A DNA stretch of 64,000 bases from Saccharophagus sp. K07. GTDB lineage: Bacteria; Pseudomonadota; Gammaproteobacteria; Pseudomonadales; Cellvibrionaceae. Of the stretch, positions 17,600 to 25,865 are shown one piece after another (position 1 is the stretch's first letter; every line of letters starts with the position of its first letter). The position numbers were made by a program, and so were the translations under genes. Location of the stretch: NCBI RefSeq assembly GCF_014336955.1, contig NZ_QRAI01000002.1, positions 434,001 to 498,000 of the forward strand, given 5' to 3'. Below the pieces are notes generated by a model, which was given only the letters and a program-made list of their open reading frames with translations, had not been told where the DNA came from and ran no database searches.

Positions 17600-18405
17600 A
17601 ATTTTTGGTACACCGACGGGCTGATTAGTTTGAACGCTTCTGAAATGCCATTGAGGCTTTCGGAATGGCTTACGAAGAAATAGCCGCCGGGTTTCAGCTT
17701 GGGCAGCAGGCGGCTAACCACTTTGCGTTTGGTTTCCAGATCGAAATAGATCATCACATTGCGCAGAAAAATCACATCGAACTCACCGAGATCGCCTGGC
17801 AGGGGTGCGATGAGATTGATTTGGGAAAAGCGCACTTTCTGTTGTAGTTGGCGGTCGATCAGCATGGTTCCTTCCTGGCGTCCTATACCCTTCATGCAGA
17901 AACGTCGCAAAAAATCCGGCGGAATATGACGCGCCCTATTCATGGAATAGTGACCGTTGCGGGCCATGGACAGAACGTGGGTGCTGAGATCGGAGCCGAG
18001 AATTTCCCATTGTGTGGAAACCAGCTTATCTGCCAGTACCATGGCAATGGTATAAACCTCTTCCCCGGAAGAGCAGGCTGCGCTCCATACCCGAAAAGTT
18101 TTTCCGGGGGTTAGCCCGGGCAAGATGGTATCGCGTAAAAATTCGAAATGTTTGGGTTCGCGGAAAAAATAGGTTTCGTTAGTCGTCAGCAGATCAATGG
18201 CAATTTGCAGCTCCGCAGAGGCCTTGTCGCTCATGATCAATTTAAAATAATCACCAAAACTGTGTAAGTTGTGGTGTCGCAATCGTTTGGTTAAACGGCC
18301 TTCAACCAGCATTTTTTTTGCGGGCGAGAGGTTAATTCCTGACGCATCGTAAAGCCAGGTTTTAAACTGATTGAACTCGCTGTCTTTTAGATGGTTAAGG
18401 CTCAT
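17596..18405 (-). CDS. cheR: Chemotaxis protein methyltransferase CheR
   Basis: The protein has 269 residues. The N-terminal helical domain ('MSLNHLKDSEFNQFKTWLY') is followed by the S-adenosylmethionine-binding domain, with 'FRVWSAACSSGEEVYTIAM' and 'FDVIFLRNVMIYFD'. It methylates glutamates on chemoreceptors. ATG 18405 was chosen: the longer frame would start at TTG 18450, inside a strong terminator hairpin (18439-18478), and adds residues not found in the family. The gene is separated from cheW by that terminator, so it may have its own promoter or depend on read-through. Confidence 0.95.
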   Translation of the reverse strand: MSLNHLKDSEFNQFKTWLYDASGINLSPAKKMLVEGRLTKRLRHHNLHSFGDYFKLIMSDKASAELQIAIDLLTTNETYFFREPKHFEFLRDTILPGLTPGKTFRVWSAACSSGEEVYTIAMVLADKLVSTQWEILGSDLSTHVLSMARNGHYSMNRARHIPPDFLRRFCMKGIGRQEGTMLIDRQLQQKVRFSQINLIAPLPGDLGEFDVIFLRNVMIYFDLETKRKVVSRLLPKLKPGGYFFVSHSESLNGISEAFKLISPSVYQKL

Positions 18406-18434
18406 TTGAGTATTCTGTGATGCATTTGACTGAT

Positions 18435-18478
18435 AAAAATGCCATCGCAAACCGTCGCTGCGAATTTTGCGATGGCAT
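18435..18478 (-). terminator. Strong intrinsic terminator between cheW and cheR
   Basis: Reading the minus strand, a perfect 13-bp stem (ATGCCATCGCAAA / TTTGCGATGGCAT) with a 14-nt loop is followed by TTTTATC. It begins 12 nt after the cheW stop codon. It should end or strongly reduce transcription before cheR-cheD-cheB. Confidence 0.85.
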
Positions 18479-18490
18479 CGTTAATGCACT

Positions 18491-19027
18491 TTATTCTGTG
18501 ATATCGCTGGGAAGGTTGGTCATTTCAGAAATCATGGTCATTTCTTCAACGGACAATACTTTTTCCACATTGAGGACGATCACAAATTTGTGATCGATTT
18601 TCGCCATACCGCTGATGAAATCCACGCGGATACGTGAACCAAAGCTCGGCGGCGGCTCAATTTCTTTCGACGGAATTTCCATGACGGCTGATACCGCATC
18701 TACCATAACGCCAATGTCCTGTTGATCGTCATTTTCGGTTTTTGCCTCAATAATGACGATACAGCTGCGACGTGTAACATCGGAAGTTTTACGTCCAAAG
18801 CGTGCTGCGAGATCGATAACCGGAACCACCGAACCACGCACATTGATTACGCCGCGCACAAAATTCGGCATCATGGGTACGCAGGTTAAATTGCCATACT
18901 CAATGATTTCCTTGATCGCCAGGATCCCGATGGCGAACATGTCGCCACCGGAGGAAAAAGTCAGATATTGATAATCTTCCTTTTCTGAATAAACAGCCGG
19001 CGAGTTTTTCAAAGCAAGTTCGCCCAT
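18491..19027 (-). CDS. cheW: Chemotaxis coupling protein CheW
   Basis: The protein has 178 residues with a single CheW domain (about 18-165): 'YLTFSSGGDMFAIGILAIKEII', 'MPNFVRGVINVRGSVVPVIDL' and 'IGVMVDAVSAVMEI'. It links the receptors to the kinase CheA. It lies 12 nt downstream of the MCP gene, and its stop codon is followed almost at once by a terminator. Confidence 0.96.
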   Translation of the reverse strand: MGELALKNSPAVYSEKEDYQYLTFSSGGDMFAIGILAIKEIIEYGNLTCVPMMPNFVRGVINVRGSVVPVIDLAARFGRKTSDVTRRSCIVIIEAKTENDDQQDIGVMVDAVSAVMEIPSKEIEPPPSFGSRIRVDFISGMAKIDHKFVIVLNVEKVLSVEEMTMISEMTNLPSDITE

Positions 19028-19039
19028 GTTAGCCTCCTG

Positions 19040-20680
19040 TTAAAAGCGCGTGAATTCGCTATCGAATGACCCACCTGCTGCGGCGTAGACCGGAGCTTTG
19101 GCAGGCCGAGAGGTTACATGCGAACTTTTGTCGGTGGCTTTTTTAGCATTGGCTTGAGGCTTGGTGACGCCGTTGGCGTCAACTTGGAAGAAACTCATGA
19201 TTTGTTGCAGTTGTTCAGCTTGACTGCTCATTTCTTCCGCTGTCGCTGCCAATTCTTCACTGCTGGACGCGGTCTGCTGCGTGATCTGGTTCAGCTGAGA
19301 CATGGCGGTATTGATCTGCGAAACGCCACTGGCTTGTTCTTCCGAGGCGGCACTGATTTCTTGTACCAGATCAGACGTTTTGCGAATAGACGGCACAATT
19401 TCATCCAGAAGTCGGCCAGCTTTTTCTGCCAGCTCTACGCTGTTGGACGACAATTCACCGATTTCCTGCGCTGCAACCTGGCTGCGTTCTGCCAGTTTGC
19501 GAACTTCCGCTGCCACCACCGCAAAACCTTTACCGTGCTCGCCTGCACGTGCAGCTTCGATTGCCGCGTTAAGTGCGAGCAGGTTGGTTTGGTAAGCGAT
19601 GTCATCGATGATGCTGATGCGCTGCGCAATCTGTTTCATCGCATTAACGGTTTGCTGCACGGCCTCGCCACCTTCATTGGCTTCCTTGGTCGCTTTGCTT
19701 GCCATGCCGTCGGTCACTTTGGCGTTTTCGGTATTTTGGTTAATGCTTGCGCTCATTTGTTCAACGGACGCGCTGGTTTCTTCCACGCTGGCTGCTTGTT
19801 CACTGGCTGCCTGGCTCATGGATTGCGCAGTCGCACTGATCTCTTCTGATGCACTGACAAGACTATCCGCAGAGCCTCGAACTTCTGTAATCACCATGGA
19901 GAGTTTTTCAACCATTTCCTGCATGGCCTGGCAAAGCTGGCCGGTCTCGTCTTTGGATTTGACGTCGATGCGCAGGGTCAAGTCACCACCGGTTAAGCGT
20001 GTCGCCATTTGCGCAGCTTCAGCGAGCGGTCTGGCAATAATGCGGGCTATTACTAATGCCAAGGCAATGCCGAGAATAATGGAAACGATTAAAACCTGGA
20101 TAATGGCAAAACGAGAATTTTTTGAAATTTCCGCACTGAGCTTGCTGGAAGCGGCGGCGTGCTCATCAGACAAATCAATCATTTGTTGGATGACCCCGAG
20201 CATGTGATCGAACCGCTCACGCGACTGAACGCCGAACAGAGGACGTAATTCTTCCTGACGATTCTGATCGGACAAATCGAGAACTTTACTACTGATGGAT
20301 TGATAATCGCGCCAGTGGTTTTTCAGTGATTCGACAAATTGCCGCTCTTCCGGCATGGTTATGAGTTTTTCATAGTCTGCGAAGAGACCTTTTACAAATT
20401 CGGCTCTTTCGGCAATTTCTTTTTCGAAGCGCGTTTTGCTTGCCGCATCTTCAGCCAGAACGTGGCGCGCTTCTTTGAGACGATAATCTGTAACATAGAA
20501 ACGTATGCGCTGAGCTATCCGCATTGTCGGCATCCAGACGTCGCGAACTTCCGCACCGGCGGTGTTGACTTCCTCCAGCTTGGTTATGGAAAAAATTCCC
20601 ATAAATGCCGCCAGCGCTAAAACAATAAGAAACGAAATCAAAAGCTTCGTCCCTATTTTCAGATCATAAAACCATCTCAT
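19040..20680 (-). CDS. Methyl-accepting chemotaxis protein with a four-helix-bundle-type sensor
   Basis: The protein has 546 residues: membrane helix 1 (about 12-32), a periplasmic helical domain (about 35-188), helix 2 (about 190-212), HAMP (about 213-265) and the MA signalling domain, with the hairpin tip '[20 protein letters not shown]'. Methylation helices carry the usual EE/QE pairs. After the signalling domain comes a 40-45-residue flexible tail ending in EFTRF. That matches the x-[HFYW]-x-x-[HFYW] pattern of the CheR/CheB-tethering pentapeptide, which suggests this receptor recruits the adaptation enzymes encoded just downstream. The ligand is unknown. Confidence 0.95.
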   Translation of the reverse strand: MRWFYDLKIGTKLLISFLIVLALAAFMGIFSITKLEEVNTAGAEVRDVWMPTMRIAQRIRFYVTDYRLKEARHVLAEDAASKTRFEKEIAERAEFVKGLFADYEKLITMPEERQFVESLKNHWRDYQSISSKVLDLSDQNRQEELRPLFGVQSRERFDHMLGVIQQMIDLSDEHAAASSKLSAEISKNSRFAIIQVLIVSIILGIALALVIARIIARPLAEAAQMATRLTGGDLTLRIDVKSKDETGQLCQAMQEMVEKLSMVITEVRGSADSLVSASEEISATAQSMSQAASEQAASVEETSASVEQMSASINQNTENAKVTDGMASKATKEANEGGEAVQQTVNAMKQIAQRISIIDDIAYQTNLLALNAAIEAARAGEHGKGFAVVAAEVRKLAERSQVAAQEIGELSSNSVELAEKAGRLLDEIVPSIRKTSDLVQEISAASEEQASGVSQINTAMSQLNQITQQTASSSEELAATAEEMSSQAEQLQQIMSFFQVDANGVTKPQANAKKATDKSSHVTSRPAKAPVYAAAGGSFDSEFTRF

Positions 20681-20720
20681 TAAAGTTTCCTCGAGCTTAC
20701 GTGTGGTGGGGGATTAAATG

Positions 20721-20738
20721 CCGTCATAAATGTGACGG
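20721..20738. other. Small hairpin between cheA and the 19040 MCP gene
   Basis: CCGTCA / TGACGG arms with a 6-nt loop lie in the 85-bp gap between the two genes. On the minus (transcribed) strand no good T run follows, so it is more likely an RNA-stability or processing element than a terminator. Confidence 0.35.
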
Positions 20739-20765
20739 TCTTTGTTTAGAAATCCTGTGTGTCTC

Positions 20766-22970
20766 TCAATGCAGAGATGCTTTTATGGGTGCATTCTGGT
20801 TGGTTTCCCGATCAATGATTTTTTGCACCAGTAGCGGAATATCCAGAATCAAAGCAACTGCACCGTTGCCCAATATGGTCGATCCGCTAATGCCGCGCAG
20901 AGTGCTGAACATTTTTCCTAGAGGTTTGATCACCGTCTGGAATTCACCTTCCAGTCCATCGACGACCAAGCCCGCTTTTTGATTGCCATAGCGCACAACC
21001 ACGATATTTTTTCTACGGGCGTGGCTGTCTGTAATATTGAATTGTTTGCGCAGATGGATAAGTGGCAGTACTTCACCGCGTAAATTCAGACAATCGACTT
21101 CACCTTTTTCCTGTATCTCATCGTTTAGCTCCAGGCATTCCTGCACCATTTCCAGCGGAACCACATAGCTTGCGGAACCGACGCTCACCAGGAAACCGTC
21201 AATAATTGCCAGTGTAAGAGGCAGGCGAACTTTTACTTGTGTGCCCAAACCGGGGGTTGTGGACAGCTCCACGGTACCGCGCAGTGCAGCAATATTGCGC
21301 TTGACGACGTCCATGCCGACACCGCGCCCGGATAAATTGGTAATAGCATCTGCGGTAGAAAATCCCGGTTCAAAGATCAGGTTGTAAATCTCCTGATCGG
21401 AAAGGGTGGTTCCAGGACTCACCAATTCCCGTTCTATGGCTTTATTGAGAATTTTTTCCCGGTCTAATCCTCTGCCATCGTCAGTAATTTCAATCACGAT
21501 GCTGCCGGACTCGTGATAGGCATTTAAGCTCAGCGTCCCGGTCGGTGATTTCCCCAAACTTACTCGCTGCTCGGGCATTTCGATACCGTGGTCCATGCTA
21601 TTGCGCAACAGATGCACCAGTGGATCGCTGAGTTTTTCCACCACACTTTTGTCGACTTCGGTTTCTGCGCCGGTAATTTTCAGATCTATGTTTTTGCCCA
21701 GCTCATTGCTGACGTCGCGCACCACTCGATGGAAGCGATTGAAAATTTCGCCGATGGGTACCATGCGCAGGCGCAATGCACTATCGCGGATTTCTTCGAC
21801 CAGATCGGCTACCACAGAGGTGGCCTCATGAAAGGATGGATCGCGGGATTTTTGGGCGATCAGGTTGGCACCAGCGCCGGCGATTACCAATTCGCCGATT
21901 AGATTAATCAATTTATCCAACTTGTCTGCTTGCACCCGGATAGAACTTCCCTCGCGAGATTTTTGCTCTTTGTTGCGGGTTTGTTTCTCCAACGCCGCAT
22001 CCACCACCTGGGTTTCCACCGCATGTTGTTCAACCAAAATTTCGCCCAGAAGTGGTTGCGTACCTTTGATTTCAACATTTTCCTTTTGCCGATTTAGACC
22101 CCTTTCCAATTCCTGCGGTGTCAGAGCGCCGCTTGCAATCAAAATTTCGCCAAGGCGAGCATTGGTTTCCGGCAGATTGTGGATAAGCTCGATGTACTCG
22201 GTGATTTTGCTGTGCGGCGGCAGAATGTGAATCAAACAATCCTCACGTACAAATGCAAAAGCATCGGCGATAGTTTGTTTATCAACGGTGGTGTCGTAAT
22301 CAATTTCAAAACCGAGATAGCAGGTCTCCGCATCCATGATTTCCGTTGCGGGCATGGTGTCGCACAAGGTTGTAATGCTGACAATGCGACCAAAGGTTTT
22401 CAGATAGCGAATAAAGGAAAGGGGGTCCATGCCATTGCGAAACACATCCGGACCGAAGCGCAGTGAAATATGCCAGAATTGTGAGGCGACGTGATTGTGG
22501 TCTTGCGTATTAACAGGTAATTCAGCAGGAATATTCAGCGAGTTATGCGAAGGACTCTCGGGCATGGGTTCTGTTTGCGTTTGGTAAGCGGTGAGTCTGT
22601 TGCGCAGGTCTTGTTCGCGCTTTAATGCACCTTCATTTAATTCGGTGCCTTCTACCACAATAACATCGAGCATTTCGCGCAAATGGTCGCCGCATTCCAA
22701 CAACAGAGCGATCAAATCCGCGTCGATAAAAAGCATTCCGGCACGGACGCGATCGAGCACGTCTTCGAGAATGTGAGTGAAATCAACGATCGCAGAAAAA
22801 TTAAAAATACCTGCGGATCCTTTGATGGTATGGGCGGAGCGAAATACTGCCGCTATATGGTCGCCATCGTTTGGATCGTTTTCCAATTCCAGCAGGGATT
22901 GTTCCATGCTCTCGAGCAATTCCTGCGCTTCCTGGATGAAGATCTGAAGAATCTGATCCTGAGTGATCAC
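20766..22970 (-). CDS. cheA: Chemotaxis histidine kinase CheA
   Basis: The protein has 734 residues. The HPt domain carries His47 in 'SAHTIKGSAG'. After it come a CheY-binding-like region, two short 'LGEIL...' helical repeats (about 270-340) resembling MshEN/type II secretion ATPase N-terminal motifs, the dimerisation domain, the ATPase domain (N-box 'NSMDHGIE', 'DDGRGLD', 'GRGVGMD') and a C-terminal CheW-like domain. It autophosphorylates in response to receptors and passes phosphate to CheY and CheB. The start overlaps the STAS gene stop by 4 nt. The MshEN-like insertion is not in textbook CheA proteins, though such repeats occur in some. Confidence 0.96.
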   Translation of the reverse strand: MITQDQILQIFIQEAQELLESMEQSLLELENDPNDGDHIAAVFRSAHTIKGSAGIFNFSAIVDFTHILEDVLDRVRAGMLFIDADLIALLLECGDHLREMLDVIVVEGTELNEGALKREQDLRNRLTAYQTQTEPMPESPSHNSLNIPAELPVNTQDHNHVASQFWHISLRFGPDVFRNGMDPLSFIRYLKTFGRIVSITTLCDTMPATEIMDAETCYLGFEIDYDTTVDKQTIADAFAFVREDCLIHILPPHSKITEYIELIHNLPETNARLGEILIASGALTPQELERGLNRQKENVEIKGTQPLLGEILVEQHAVETQVVDAALEKQTRNKEQKSREGSSIRVQADKLDKLINLIGELVIAGAGANLIAQKSRDPSFHEATSVVADLVEEIRDSALRLRMVPIGEIFNRFHRVVRDVSNELGKNIDLKITGAETEVDKSVVEKLSDPLVHLLRNSMDHGIEMPEQRVSLGKSPTGTLSLNAYHESGSIVIEITDDGRGLDREKILNKAIERELVSPGTTLSDQEIYNLIFEPGFSTADAITNLSGRGVGMDVVKRNIAALRGTVELSTTPGLGTQVKVRLPLTLAIIDGFLVSVGSASYVVPLEMVQECLELNDEIQEKGEVDCLNLRGEVLPLIHLRKQFNITDSHARRKNIVVVRYGNQKAGLVVDGLEGEFQTVIKPLGKMFSTLRGISGSTILGNGAVALILDIPLLVQKIIDRETNQNAPIKASLH

Positions 22971-23323
22971 GCTATATTTCCTCCATCTTCTGTTGCAGGT
23001 TCGTCAGCCAAAGTCTCGGCAGAAATATTGAAATAGTGGGTGAGGCCGACGAGTTCGAGAACGTCTAGAACGATCTGGCTTGGGGCGTATACTTGTATCT
23101 CGATTCCGTGCTGTTCAGCTTCACGTTTGGCCCACAAAAGCAACTGCAGGCCCGCACCATCAAAATCGGTTACTTGCGCCAGATCAATTTTCCAATGCTC
23201 GGAATCAGGCAATATGTCGAGCATTCTTTCTTTGAGTTCGGCAGCATGAAATATAGTGACTTCACCACCGATGATCGTTCGTGGAGGTGTATTACTAATG
23301 TCGTGTTGAAAGTTGATGCTCAT
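22967..23323 (-). CDS. STAS-domain protein of the chemotaxis operon
   Basis: The protein has 118 residues and is a single STAS domain, the fold of anti-sigma-factor antagonists. The segment 'DLAQVTDFDGAGLQLLLWAKREA' is the usual region around the regulatory Ser/Thr; here the position commonly Ser is DFDGAG, so phosphorylation by a partner kinase is uncertain. Lying between cheY and cheA with a 4-nt overlap to cheA, it is probably part of this signalling system. STAS proteins in che clusters are known, but their exact job is not settled. Confidence 0.88.
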   Translation of the reverse strand: MSINFQHDISNTPPRTIIGGEVTIFHAAELKERMLDILPDSEHWKIDLAQVTDFDGAGLQLLLWAKREAEQHGIEIQVYAPSQIVLDVLELVGLTHYFNISAETLADEPATEDGGNIA

Positions 23324-23335
23324 GGGAATCAGAAT

Positions 23336-23704
23336 TTAGTTGATCAGCATGGAAACGGCCTGCAGCATTTGCTCAGGCTTGAACGGTTTGACTACCCAGG
23401 CTTTTGCGCCCGCCGCTTGTCCTTCTCTTTTTTTGGCTTCGGCCCCTTCGGTAGTGAGCATGATGACCGGAGTAAATTTGTAGGCAGGCTTTTGTTTAAA
23501 TTCCTTTAAAAAGCTGATTCCGTCCATATTTGGCATATTGACATCGGAAATCACCAAATTGATTTTGGGCGCACTTTCGAGCTTGGCTAAGGCGTCTTTG
23601 CCATCGACGGCTTCAATAACGCTGTATCCTGCACCCTTCAAGGTAATTCCCACTACCTGACGAATACTGGCGGAGTCATCCACGATCAAAATCGTTTTAG
23701 ACAT
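23336..23704 (-). CDS. cheY: Chemotaxis response regulator CheY
   Basis: The protein has 122 residues and is a lone receiver domain. It has the acidic pair Asp9-Asp10 ('ILIVDDS'), phosphoacceptor Asp54 ('VISDVNMPNMDG'), a Thr near 84 ('VIMLTTEG') and Lys in 'WVVKPFKPEQ'. It receives phosphate from CheA and acts on the motor or another output. It lies 12 nt upstream of the STAS gene. Confidence 0.93.
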   Translation of the reverse strand: MSKTILIVDDSASIRQVVGITLKGAGYSVIEAVDGKDALAKLESAPKINLVISDVNMPNMDGISFLKEFKQKPAYKFTPVIMLTTEGAEAKKREGQAAGAKAWVVKPFKPEQMLQAVSMLIN

Positions 23705-23713
23705 GTTGGTCTC

Positions 23714-24955
23714 CTAAAAAAATGTAATCTGAGAACTCTGGTCTGTGGTGTGAGTGCTTTGGATACCTTGGTGAACATCCACCTGCTCCAGCGTTGTATA
23801 GGTCTGGCGAATGGAATCGAGCCAGGCACCCACGTCGATGGTGCGGATGCTTTCACCGCGTTTCAGTTTTTGCTGGTGTTCTTGCAGCATATCGCCGAAC
23901 TTTTGCATATCGGCGGTTACGTGCCCCAGGATCTGGTTGACCCGATCCTGGAATTGCAGGTTAACCAGCACTTCTTCAACGTTGTTCTGTACGGCTGAAC
24001 TCTCCTGTTCGAGCGAGTAGGCGGAGTTGATGATGCGTTCGCTGGTACTGCGGAATTTCTTCAAAACATCCTGAACGGCAATTTCAGACTGCTGCAGCCG
24101 ATCCGTATCCTGTTTCGCAAATTCTGTGGTGGTGTCCATGGTTTTTTGAAGCGCAGCATTGGCTTGTTCGATGCGTTTGCTGATGCGCGAGCCTGTTTCA
24201 CCGGAGCGACTTGAGAGCGTGCGTACTTCGTCGGCAACCACAGCAAATCCGCGACCGAAATCGCCAGCCCGCGCAGCTTCGATGGCGGCGTTCAAAGCCA
24301 GCAAGTTGGTTTGCGAAGCGATACCGGCCACTTCGACGCCCATGCTGCGAAGATCATCAGTAATTTGTGCGAGGGCATTGATTTCGGAAAGCAGAGCATC
24401 GCGTTGCTGTATCGCCTGGGAAATCAACGTCATCATATTTCCCAGCTCGTTTTCCGCGAACATGATTACGTCGCTCAGGCCTTCCTGGCCTTGCATGTTG
24501 GAAGCCGTCGAACGTGAAGTATCAACGGCAATCTGCAAGCGCGAATGAATATCGGAAAAGCGTGTCGTTAACTCATTAATACCTTTTTCCATCTGCGAGC
24601 GCGCCAGTTCCGTTTGACGATTCCATAAAGGAATCAGTTCTTGCAGAAGTTGCTGGTAGTTGTTGTTTATGTCAGTGAGTATTTTTACCTGCTGATGTGA
24701 TTTGTCACACTCATTTTCCAATTCAGTGAATGAGCGAAGCGTTCCCTGATGCTGCGTCAGCAAATGACACGTGATGGTCGTAAATACGAGTAGGATCAGA
24801 CCCAGCAAACCGCGTATCACGTATGAATCTGGCGGGAAAATCAGGGCTAAAAATAGAAGGGCAGCGACCGGGATGATAACGGCGAATAAGATGGATGTTC
24901 TTGTCAGATAAATTTTTGTCAGAACATCGGATTGCCCCGAGCGATCGGCAAACAT
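23714..24955 (-). CDS. Methyl-accepting chemotaxis-type protein without periplasmic sensor
   Basis: The protein has 413 residues. Two membrane helices close together near the N-terminus (about 20-40 and 48-66, joined by a short loop with PPDSY) leave almost no periplasmic domain. A long coiled-coil region and an MA-type signalling hairpin ('[20 protein letters not shown]', '[18 protein letters not shown]') follow. The C-terminal '[12 protein letters not shown]' is typical of a receptor subgroup found inside che operons. It is the first gene of the cluster, 131 nt from a consensus-like promoter. It probably senses membrane state or an intracellular cue. Confidence 0.92.
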   Translation of the reverse strand: MFADRSGQSDVLTKIYLTRTSILFAVIIPVAALLFLALIFPPDSYVIRGLLGLILLVFTTITCHLLTQHQGTLRSFTELENECDKSHQQVKILTDINNNYQQLLQELIPLWNRQTELARSQMEKGINELTTRFSDIHSRLQIAVDTSRSTASNMQGQEGLSDVIMFAENELGNMMTLISQAIQQRDALLSEINALAQITDDLRSMGVEVAGIASQTNLLALNAAIEAARAGDFGRGFAVVADEVRTLSSRSGETGSRISKRIEQANAALQKTMDTTTEFAKQDTDRLQQSEIAVQDVLKKFRSTSERIINSAYSLEQESSAVQNNVEEVLVNLQFQDRVNQILGHVTADMQKFGDMLQEHQQKLKRGESIRTIDVGAWLDSIRQTYTTLEQVDVHQGIQSTHTTDQSSQITFF

Positions 24956-25085
24956 ACTGCTATTCCTGTCTTTTATAGGGATAGGGGCTCTTACTTTTTC
25001 GAGAAGGCTTAGTGGAAGCTGTCTCTTAACTGGGGAATTAAAGCTCTGCCGTGAGAATTATTCCGTCTACCGAAGTAGTAGCTAA

Positions 25086-25114
25086 TTTATAGGATGCGAT
25101 CAGAGCGCTGTCAA
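25086..25114 (-). promoter_or_regulatory. Sigma70-type promoter of the chemotaxis operon
   Basis: Reading the minus strand, TTGACA (25114-25109) and TATAAA (25091-25086) are separated by exactly 17 nt. It points at the MCP gene starting at 24955 and would leave a leader of about 125 nt. It is the best promoter match seen in the window. No sigma28-type (flagellar) promoter was recognised here. Confidence 0.75.
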
Positions 25115-25536
25115 AAAGACAATGACTCTTTTGGCTCATTAATTTGGGGCAAGGCGATGAGCGCAATTTTGTGCTTTGCATCCTCCGCTTTTCAGTGACA
25201 AAAATTCGTTTTTTGGGAGTTGTTATTTCCTTTATATATGAAGCATGGAAACCATTCTTTCCGATGCATCGCTTGAATATGAGGGTGAATCGCCATTTAA
25301 CGCCGTTTACGGTTGCAAAGATCCATAAATGAGCTTTCTGCTGATCTTTAGACGCTTTCCTAATTTATTGGCAAGGCAACTCACTTGAGGAAGCGGTTAT
25401 TTATCAGGGGCCGGATATTATTGGTCGGTAATCCAGGGTGTCGGAAATTTATCAAGTCTAAATGAGACGCTTTCTTGTTAATCTCTTGAGTGTGCGACTC
25501 TGATCTGTTAGGCGGTGAATGTGGCACGAAAATCTC

Positions 25537-25865
25537 GTCGAGACCTTTTACGGCGAAACATGCGCCGTGTCATTTTTTTCATTTTTGATAAATTTTGATT
25601 TGCTAAGCCCTGAATTTTTCCTATTGGCGGAGCGTGACAACAATTCTTTTTTTTCGATAAGCATGACGGGTACTTAAGCGCGCAGGCCCGACGCAACAAG
25701 AAGCCACTTTTGTAGGTTTATCCGAATCGAGAGGAAGGGTGGGCACAGGGATTGCTGTTTTAACGGCACAACAACAATAAAGAACCGGCGACCCAGCCGG
25801 ACGGGACACAGGATTCCATTTCTTTTCATCAAGCCTAGTGAAGGGCGTCAGCAAAGGTATGCATC
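25537..25865 (+). promoter_or_regulatory. Leader of haemagglutinin-like gene 1 (duplicated element, copy 1)
   Basis: This is a block of ordered conserved segments shared with 28534-28837, ending in a CCGGC/GCCGG hairpin about 65-80 nt before the start codon. Conservation between the two leaders outlasts the protein-level differences downstream. It may be a promoter with a structured 5' UTR. It does not match the c-di-GMP riboswitch consensus I know. Confidence 0.45.

Larger units (their letters stand above)
24956..25865. other. Long intergenic region: che promoter and leader of the first haemagglutinin-like gene
   Basis: The 910-bp region holds no convincing gene; a 62-codon frame at 25144 has no ribosome-binding site or family resemblance. 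The left part contains the che promoter. The right part, from about 25530, is homologous to the leader of the second haemagglutinin-like gene: a 26-nt stretch at 25537-25562 is identical to 28534-28559, CGGAGCG recurs (25628 and 28614), GGGATTGCTGT recurs near 25748 and 28722, and both have a CCGGC/GCCGG hairpin (25785-25800 here). The last 11 nt before the start codon are also nearly the same. Confidence 0.6.

Noticed and set aside
18406-18450. N-terminal extension of CheR starting at TTG 18450
   Set aside because: The start lies inside a terminator hairpin and the added residues are not part of CheR.
25144-25332. Short frame in the che/haemagglutinin gap
   Set aside because: No ribosome-binding site, no homologue recognised, unusual composition; more likely non-coding.
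25740-25865. c-di-GMP riboswitch in the haemagglutinin leader
   Set aside because: The conserved GEMM core segments I know are missing; only a generic conserved leader is reported.
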